This document shows, piece by piece, positions 5,744 through 6,227 of a DNA stretch of 6,227 nucleotides. This DNA comes from UBA9647 sp035506075 (GTDB taxonomy: Bacteria; Bacteroidota; Ignavibacteria; UBA10030). The first letter of the stretch is position 1. Each line of letters opens with the position of its first letter. The notes below the pieces were generated by a model. The model did no database searches. It worked only from the letters and a program-made list of their open reading frames with translations, and was not told the DNA's origin. The stretch spans positions 1-6,227 of the forward strand of contig DATJQB010000216.1 in NCBI GenBank assembly GCA_035506075.1, given 5' to 3'. A program made the position numbers and the translations under genes.

Positions 5744-6227
5744 TTACTCCAGGAATGGCGTTTCTGCCTTCTGTTCCAGCGCTTTCCGCTTCAACTCTGC
5801 GAGTTCTTCCTGGCTGTACGCCAGGCGTGTAATAGTAACAAACAAAACCGGAACAATAAAGATGGCAAGCATCGTTGCAGCGAGCATTCCCCCGAGGACC
5901 GTCCAGCCAATTGTTGCGCGGGCTTGCGCACCGGCGCCGGTGGCAAATGCAAGAGGCGAGACGCCGAGAATGAATGCAAGGGATGTCATCAGGATTGGCC
6001 TGAGCCGAAGCCTGACCGCCTCGATTGTCGCTTCAAGGATGTCCATTCCGCGGTCGACACGGGCTTTCCCGAATTCCACGATGAGAATTGCATTCTTCGC
6101 AGCGAGACCGATCAGCGTGATCAGGCCGATCTGTGCGTATACATTGTTGCTAAGCCGCGGGAGAAATGTCAGCGTCAGGATCGCTCCAAACGCTCCGATC
6201 GGAACAGCAAGGAGCACCGCGAACGGT
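5744..6227 (-). CDS. RND (HAE1/AcrB-type) efflux transporter, C-terminal fragment
   Basis: This is the 3' end of an inner-membrane proton-driven multidrug exporter; the frame is open to the window edge, giving about 160 residues. The sequence follows AcrB through its last transmembrane helices: 'PFAVLLAVPIGAFGAILTL', then 'NNVYAQIGLITLIGLAAKNAILIVEF', 'RLRPILMTSLAFILGVSPLAF' and 'IGWTVLGGMLAATMLAIFIVPVLFVTI'. The 'GLAAKNAILIVEF' and 'LRPILMTSLAFILG' blocks are diagnostic of HAE1-type pumps. The end is a charged tail rich in Glu and Lys (EELAELKRKALEQKAE). Stop TAA is at 5744-5746. Members of this family work with a periplasmic adaptor and an outer-membrane channel, neither of which is in view. 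The substrate cannot be inferred. The PAS gene follows 39 bases downstream. Confidence 0.96.
   Translation of the reverse strand, partial: PFAVLLAVPIGAFGAILTLTFLPRLSNNVYAQIGLITLIGLAAKNAILIVEFGKARVDRGMDILEATIEAVRLRLRPILMTSLAFILGVSPLAFATGAGAQARATIGWTVLGGMLAATMLAIFIVPVLFVTITRLAYSQEELAELKRKALEQKAETPFLE

Overview
The window is about 6.2 kb of bacterial chromosome with moderately high GC. It holds seven ordinary genes and one intergenic region that is out of the ordinary. Best guess for the source is a member of the Bacteroidota/Ignavibacteria (FCB) side of the tree. This rests on the zwf-pgl pair, a CE12-type acetylesterase, a DinB_2-type protein, and a small PAS protein with a 'LLDCHPEP' motif of a kind I associate with that group. 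It is an inference from protein resemblance; no marker gene is present.

Layout, left to right. At 1-260 is the 3' end of a rhamnogalacturonan-acetylesterase-like SGNH hydrolase (+). At 261-713 is a gene-free gap with small hairpins, an 8-G run and a GC-rich self-complementary leader. zwf (714-2201) and pgl (2198-2962) follow on + and overlap by ATGA. They encode the first two steps of the oxidative pentose phosphate pathway, glucose-6-phosphate to 6-phosphogluconolactone to 6-phosphogluconate, with reduction of NAD(P)+ in the first step. After 160 bp come a DinB-fold putative metal-dependent protein (3123-3647) and a small calycin-like hypothetical protein (3692-4150), also on +. These + genes converge on an aldo/keto reductase on the minus strand (4175-5053), with 24 bp and a short hairpin at the junction.

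Further right, all genes are on the minus strand. An RND efflux pump (only its C-terminal four-helix bundle is in view, 5744-6227) is followed 39 bp later by a 115-residue stand-alone PAS protein (5357-5704). The gap between the PAS gene and the aldo/keto reductase (5054-5356) carries two consecutive degenerate 7-bp tandem arrays. One is built on TTACTAC/TCACTAC and the other on RTCTGCN, and the second starts almost at the PAS stop codon. An 8-bp inverted repeat lies between the first array and the aldo/keto reductase.

Nothing here amounts to a clear new biological system. The paired heptamer arrays are the strongest unexplained signal. Next come the zwf leader, with two mutually exclusive GC hairpins, and the inverted repeat upstream of the reductase.
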